From: Azoarcus sp.
GTDB lineage: Bacteria; Pseudomonadota; Gammaproteobacteria; Burkholderiales; Rhodocyclaceae
Assembly (NCBI GenBank): GCA_031258035.1
Contig: JAIRNL010000194.1
Location: forward strand, 1-8,273
Reading direction: 5' to 3'
Length of the DNA stretch: 8,273 nucleotides
Shown here: one piece after another, positions 1 through 8,273 of the stretch
Position numbering within the stretch: the first letter of the stretch is position 1
Layout of the letters: each line of letters begins with the position of its first letter
Notes under the pieces: generated by a model
What the model was told of the DNA's origin: nothing
The model's database searches: none
Seen by the model: only the letters and a program-made list of their open reading frames with translations
Position numbers and translations under genes: made by a program

Positions 1-378
1 GGCTACGACGAGCTGCTCTGGGTTTGCGATGTCAACGTGGTGCGGGGCGAAAATTCCTTCGTGCGCGCGCAGTGGGCGGCGCGGCCGCTGGTGTGGCATA
101 TCTACCCGCAGGAGGACGATGTCCACCATGCCAAGCTCGAAGCCTTTCTCGCCCTGTATTGCGCCGCGCTGGAACCGGCCGCCGCCGCCGCGCTCACGGC
201 GTTCTGGCGGGCCTGGAACGGGCGCGGCGACCCGGCGGCGGCATGGCCGGCCTTTGCGCGCGTCCTGCCCGAACTCGAACGCCACGCCCGGGACTGGTGC
301 ACGAGTTTGTGCGCGCGGCCGGACATTACGAGCGCGTTGTGGCGTTTCTGTCGACGCATCCTCGGAAAAACTGGATAA
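1..378 (+). CDS. earP: EF-P arginine rhamnosyltransferase EarP, C-terminal part (5' end outside window)
   Basis: The reading frame is open from base 1 and ends at TAA 376-378, giving about 125 residues of a family that is usually about 370-390 long. EarP transfers rhamnose from dTDP-rhamnose to an arginine of elongation factor P in the cytosol. The fragment carries the family's C-terminal signature: VVRGENSFVRAQWA, then PLVWHIYPQEDD. The Arg, Glu and Ser of the RGENS segment (codons at 43, 49 and 55) match the positions that, in characterised EarP enzymes, hold the donor pyrophosphate and take part in catalysis (family knowledge from memory). The usual sequence there is RGEDS, so Asn in place of Asp is a mild change. 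The N-terminal Rossmann half and its catalytic aspartates lie outside the window. The gene sits 59 nt upstream of efp, its substrate, in the same orientation, which strongly supports the call. Confidence 0.95.
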   Translation, partial: GYDELLWVCDVNVVRGENSFVRAQWAARPLVWHIYPQEDDVHHAKLEAFLALYCAALEPAAAAALTAFWRAWNGRGDPAAAWPAFARVLPELERHARDWCTSLCARPDITSALWRFCRRILGKTG

Positions 379-381
379 AAT
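376..381 (+). promoter_or_regulatory. Possible -10 element for efp
   Basis: TAAAAT matches the sigma-70 -10 consensus at five of six positions. It overlaps the earP stop codon and lies 56 nt upstream of the efp start. The best -35 candidate, TCGACG at 351-356, is poor and spaced 19 nt away. It could give efp its own transcript in addition to read-through from earP. AT-rich sequence is rare here, which is the main reason to note it. Confidence 0.22.
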
Positions 382-406
382 CCCGCCTCTTTATTTTTCG
401 ATGAGT

Positions 407-421
407 GGGGCGGTTCGCCCC
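407..421 (+). other. Small G+C hairpin in the earP-efp gap
   Basis: GGGGCG and CGCCCC form perfect 6-bp arms around a GTT loop, 16 nt upstream of the efp ATG. No T-run follows, so it is not a standard intrinsic terminator. It would lie in the efp leader and could affect mRNA stability or the access of ribosomes. Confidence 0.45.
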
Positions 422-437
422 TCGGGATGATTTCAGT

Positions 438-995
438 ATGAAAACCGCACAAGAACTGCGTTCCGGCAACGTCATCATGGTGGGCAACGATCCGCTGGTC
501 GTGCAGAAGGCCGAATACAACAAATCGGGCCGCAATGCCGCCGTGGTGAAGATGAAACTCAAGAATCTGCTCACCGGCACGCCGACCGAGTCGGTGTACA
601 AGGCCGATGACAAGTTTGAAATCGTCGTGCTCGATCGCAAGGAAGTCGCCTACTCGTATTTTTCCGATCCGATGTATGTGTTCATGGACGCCGAATATAA
701 CCAGTACGAGGTCGAAGCCGAGAACATGACCGATGCCCTCAAGTATCTCGAGGACGGTCTCGCCTGCGAAGTGGTGTTCTACAACGGCAAGGCGATTTCG
801 GTGGAGTTGCCCAACAGCGTGGTGCGCGAGGTCATCTACACCGAGCCGGCGGTCAAGGGCGACACTTCCGGCAAGGTCATGAAGCCGGCGCGCATCGGCA
901 CGGGGTTCGAGTTGCAGGTGCCGGCCTTCGTCGAGATCGGCGACAGGATAGAGATCGACACCCGCACCGACGAATACCGCAACCGCGTGAAATAA
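438..995 (+). CDS. efp: Elongation factor P (rhamnosylated-Arg32 type)
   Basis: This is a complete 185-residue EF-P, the usual length. EF-P binds between the ribosomal P and E sites and relieves stalling on consecutive prolines. The three-domain order is visible: a KOW-like N-terminal domain (about 1-62) and two OB-fold domains (about 66-127 and 130-185). The C-terminal family signature runs from about residue 151 (IGTGFELQVPAFVEIGDRIE). In the exposed loop of domain I, KSGRNAA places arginine at position 32. That is the residue rhamnosylated by EarP, where the E. coli type has a lysine modified by EpmA/EpmB. The ATG at 438 is chosen because it starts the conserved MKTAQELRSGN and gives Arg the number 32. 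A GTG at 405 would add 11 unconserved residues. A weak purine-rich GGGATGA precedes the start. It follows earP by 59 nt and is likely in the same operon. Confidence 0.98.
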   Translation: MKTAQELRSGNVIMVGNDPLVVQKAEYNKSGRNAAVVKMKLKNLLTGTPTESVYKADDKFEIVVLDRKEVAYSYFSDPMYVFMDAEYNQYEVEAENMTDALKYLEDGLACEVVFYNGKAISVELPNSVVREVIYTEPAVKGDTSGKVMKPARIGTGFELQVPAFVEIGDRIEIDTRTDEYRNRVK

Positions 996-1017
996 ACCTT
1001 CGCGCCGTGTCGTTGCA

Positions 1018-2241
1018 TCACGCCATGGGCGTTTCCGCCCGCGTCCGCACATCCGTCGCGGCGGGCCAGAGGTTGATCATGACGTTGCCTGGCAGCACGG
1101 CGCGGGCGCGGCCCTGGTGTTTGGCTTCGTACATGCGCTGGTCAGCCAACTCGACCAGCGCGTGCCAGTTCCTGGTCTTGTCGGCCCTGGTTTCGGCGAT
1201 GCCGACCGAAGCGGTCAGGGGCTGGCCGTCGGGGCGGTTGCCAAGGCCGGTCGCAACCAGGCGGTCGGTGAGCGCCGTCAGTTGATGGGCGGACATGTCC
1301 GGGAGAATGACGAGGAATTCCTCTCCTCCCCAGCGCACCAGGGTGTCGCTGTGGCGAAGCAGGCCACGCAGGCGTTCGGTTGCCTGTTGCAGGATGTGAT
1401 CGCCGGTGTCGTGGCCGAAGGTGTCGTTGATGTGCTTGAAATGGTCGATGTCGAAAAAGGCGACGGACAACGGTTTCCGCGACGCCGCCGACAAATGGAA
1501 CAGCAGCCTGAGGGTTTCCATGCCGGAACGGCGTGAGGCCGTGCCGGTCAGGGGGTCGGTCATCGCCCGCTGTACCATCGTTTCCACGCAGTGCAACTGA
1601 CTCATGCCGGAGAAGATGGAAACGCCCAGTACCATCACCATGGCCCACAGGACGATGAAGTCTTCGGTCAGCGATATATGTTGCACATGGTCGGCGAAGA
1701 TGCCGAAAACGGTAACGGCGAGCGTCGGCAGCGACAGCAGGACGATTTCGAGCGCGGTCAGGGGAAAGATCGCCAGGCCGGCGAGCACGACGACCGGCAT
1801 GAAAACGTAGAACTGGGTCATGACCTCCTGGACGCTGCCATCGGCGCTGAAACTGAGCAGCATGAGCGTGGCGAGGTAGAAGGCGGAAGGCACCGTCATC
1901 ATCCCCAGCAACATCAGGATGGCCTGGGTGTAGGGCCGTGTGGCCGAGAGCGTGCGCGGCCAGGCCAGGGCGACGAATATCAGCCCCGCGCCGAAACGCA
2001 ACAGCGTCAGCCACAACGACAGCGGCGGATCGAAGCTCAGCAGGTCGACGATCGACCACAGGGGCACGACCAGGGCGAAAAAAGCCGAAATCAGCTGGAT
2101 ACGGACAATGATGAGCGACGCCGTATAGTGACGTATGTCCGTTTTCTGTCTGGAGGGGACGATCAGCCGCCGGATTTGCGCGGAAGAGATGTGCAGGTTG
2201 GAAGTGATGTGCCGGAGCAACCGGCTCTGGTGAAATTCCAT
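1018..2241 (-). CDS. Membrane-anchored GGDEF diguanylate cyclase
   Basis: This 407-residue protein has an N-terminal membrane region and a C-terminal GGDEF domain (about 225-385). It should make cyclic di-GMP from two GTP at the inner membrane. GGEEF is at 305-309, and FFDIDHFKHIND (262-273) is followed by GHDTGD (276-281). D264 and E307/E308 are the expected metal and catalytic positions. RHSD (296-299), five residues before GGEEF, is an intact inhibitory I-site, so product feedback is expected. The domain opens with DPLTGTASRR, a departure from the common DPLTGLxNRR. About six hydrophobic segments precede it (roughly 43-68, 77-95, 107-131, 141-160, 161-182 and 194-212). They probably form a MASE-like sensor region that I cannot assign to a named family, and the signal is unknown. 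No EAL domain follows. The ATG at 2241 has TAGGA just upstream on the minus strand. The gene diverges from uvrA and converges on efp with a 22-nt gap. Confidence 0.95.
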   Translation of the reverse strand: MEFHQSRLLRHITSNLHISSAQIRRLIVPSRQKTDIRHYTASLIIVRIQLISAFFALVVPLWSIVDLLSFDPPLSLWLTLLRFGAGLIFVALAWPRTLSATRPYTQAILMLLGMMTVPSAFYLATLMLLSFSADGSVQEVMTQFYVFMPVVVLAGLAIFPLTALEIVLLSLPTLAVTVFGIFADHVQHISLTEDFIVLWAMVMVLGVSIFSGMSQLHCVETMVQRAMTDPLTGTASRRSGMETLRLLFHLSAASRKPLSVAFFDIDHFKHINDTFGHDTGDHILQQATERLRGLLRHSDTLVRWGGEEFLVILPDMSAHQLTALTDRLVATGLGNRPDGQPLTASVGIAETRADKTRNWHALVELADQRMYEAKHQGRARAVLPGNVMINLWPAATDVRTRAETPMA

Positions 2242-2286
2242 ATTCCTACCGCTGGCGCGCGGGGGCTCGTTTGTGTCCGGATCTGG

Positions 2287-2302
2287 CTGTTACCAATGGT
2301 AG
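2287..2302. promoter_or_regulatory. Degenerate LexA-like dyad in the divergent intergenic region
   Basis: CTGT-N8-GTAG lies between the diguanylate cyclase and the uvrA-like gene. The LexA consensus of many proteobacteria is CTGT-N8-ACAG, so the right half has two mismatches. The inner TACC-AAT-GGTA is itself a short dyad. uvrA genes are often SOS-regulated, which is why it is recorded. The match is weak and may be chance. Confidence 0.15.
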
Positions 2303-2331
2303 GGGAAAGCACAAGCGCGTCGTGCAGGGAT

Positions 2332-2361
2332 TTTTCACGGCCCAAGGTGTTTTTGTATTTT
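2332..2361 (+). promoter_or_regulatory. Possible promoter for the double uvrA gene
   Basis: TTTTCA (2332-2337) and TATTTT (2356-2361) are separated by 18 nt. Each matches four of six consensus positions of the sigma-70 hexamers. The pair lies in the most AT-rich stretch between the divergent genes, with the -10 some 16 nt before the first candidate ATG. If transcription starts near 2368, a start at 2378 would leave a very short leader, while a start at 2417 would leave about 50 nt. Support is weak. Confidence 0.25.
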
Positions 2362-2377
2362 CCATCGGGATCGTGCA

Positions 2378-8026
<5,649 letters not shown>

Positions 8027-8048
8027 CGCAAGCCCTCCAGTGCTTCCG

Positions 8049-8065
8049 GCCAAATGCCATTTGGC
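8049..8065. promoter_or_regulatory. Perfect 17-nt palindrome between uvrA and the Rpn-family gene
   Basis: GCCAAATGCCATTTGGC has 8-nt arms around a single central C. A shifted dyad, ATGCCA-TT-TGGCAT (8055-8068), overlaps it. It lies 23 nt after the uvrA stop and 43 nt before the -10-like TACAAT. No T-run follows, so a strong intrinsic terminator is unlikely. A repressor operator or a weak 3'-end hairpin are both possible. Confidence 0.45.
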
Positions 8066-8107
8066 ATCGAACGGTCAGGCACTGTGGCGCATGCCGCGCG
8101 GGCGGAC

Positions 8108-8113
8108 TACAAT
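8108..8113 (+). promoter_or_regulatory. Possible -10 element for the Rpn-family gene
   Basis: TACAAT matches the sigma-70 -10 consensus at five of six positions and lies 28 nt before the ATG at 8142, leaving a leader of about 20 nt. I see no convincing -35 hexamer 16-18 nt upstream. Confidence 0.35.
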
Positions 8114-8141
8114 CGGGGCCGCTGCCTGTCCCGGAATGGAG

Positions 8142-8273
8142 ATGAACAAGCCTTCTTTCTTGTCGCCCCGAAATGATGCCGTCTTCAAGATGCTTTTTGG
8201 TGACGGTCGCGATATTGATCTCCTGACGGACTTCTTGCAGGCCGCGCTCGATCTGCCCGCGGAAGACTACGAG
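8142..8273 (+). CDS. Rpn family recombination-promoting nuclease / PD-(D/E)XK putative transposase, N-terminal part (3' end outside window)
   Basis: Forty-four codons run from the ATG at 8142 to the window edge without a stop. The product begins MNKPSFLSPRNDAVFKMLFG, followed by DGRDIDLLTDFLQAALDLP. The PRNDAVFKMLFG stretch plus LLxDFLQAxLDLP is the N-terminal signature of the Rpn / PDDEXK_2 family, often labelled 'putative transposase'. E. coli Rpn proteins are DNA endonucleases that promote RecA-independent recombination; members are widespread, multicopy and often horizontally acquired. The catalytic D/E-x-K residues lie past the window, so activity cannot be judged. The ATG at 8142 has GGAA 5 nt upstream; an in-frame ATG at 8136 would add Met-Glu. 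It reads in the same direction as uvrA across 115 nt and probably has its own promoter. Confidence 0.85.
   Translation, partial: MNKPSFLSPRNDAVFKMLFGDGRDIDLLTDFLQAALDLPAEDYE

Noticed and set aside
405..437. An upstream GTG start for efp adding 11 residues
   Set aside because: The extension is not conserved, would overlap the hairpin, and would shift the modified arginine away from position 32.
102..1052. A 316-codon minus-strand open frame across earP and efp
   Set aside because: It is antisense to two well-conserved genes and has no domain signal.
8049..8065. The palindrome as an intrinsic terminator of uvrA
   Set aside because: No T-run follows the stem on the plus strand, and the loop is a single base, so efficient termination is unlikely.

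Overview
The window is GC-rich, with strong G/C preference at third codon positions. It looks like a betaproteobacterial chromosome. The best taxonomic clue is an EarP-type arginine rhamnosyltransferase next to an elongation factor P that carries arginine at the modified position (Arg32). That pairing is known mainly from Betaproteobacteria and some Gammaproteobacteria. A Rhodocyclales-like host is a guess from overall flavour, not something the sequence proves.

Layout, left to right. 1-378 (+): the C-terminal third of EarP, entering from the left edge. 438-995 (+): complete efp, 59 nt downstream and probably co-transcribed with earP. 1018-2241 (-): a complete membrane-anchored GGDEF diguanylate cyclase, convergent with efp across only 22 nt. 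2242-2377: a divergent intergenic region. 2378-8026 (+): a giant UvrA-like gene of 1882 codons, made of two complete UvrA-like units fused head to tail, with four ABC ATPase halves in total. 8027-8141: a short intergenic region with a perfect palindrome and a -10-like element. 8142-8273 (+): the start of an Rpn / PD-(D/E)XK 'putative transposase' family gene that runs off the right edge. No gene-free stretch exceeds about 135 nt. I see no tRNA, rRNA, CRISPR array or insertion sequence.

Functionally, earP and efp form one module: EarP rhamnosylates EF-P so that it can rescue ribosomes stalled at polyproline stretches. The diguanylate cyclase and the UvrA-like gene are divergently transcribed neighbours with no obvious shared role. 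The Rpn-family gene hints that the region to the right may be accessory.

The most unusual object is the double-length UvrA. All four nucleotide-binding sites keep Walker A, signature, Walker B and H-loop residues. The zinc modules are duplicated. The two units differ: the second appears to have lost the insertion domain that the first keeps. They are too divergent to be a recent tandem duplication. Long UvrA-like proteins of this type do occur, from memory, in other Betaproteobacteria, so the architecture is probably not unique, but I know of no clear functional description.
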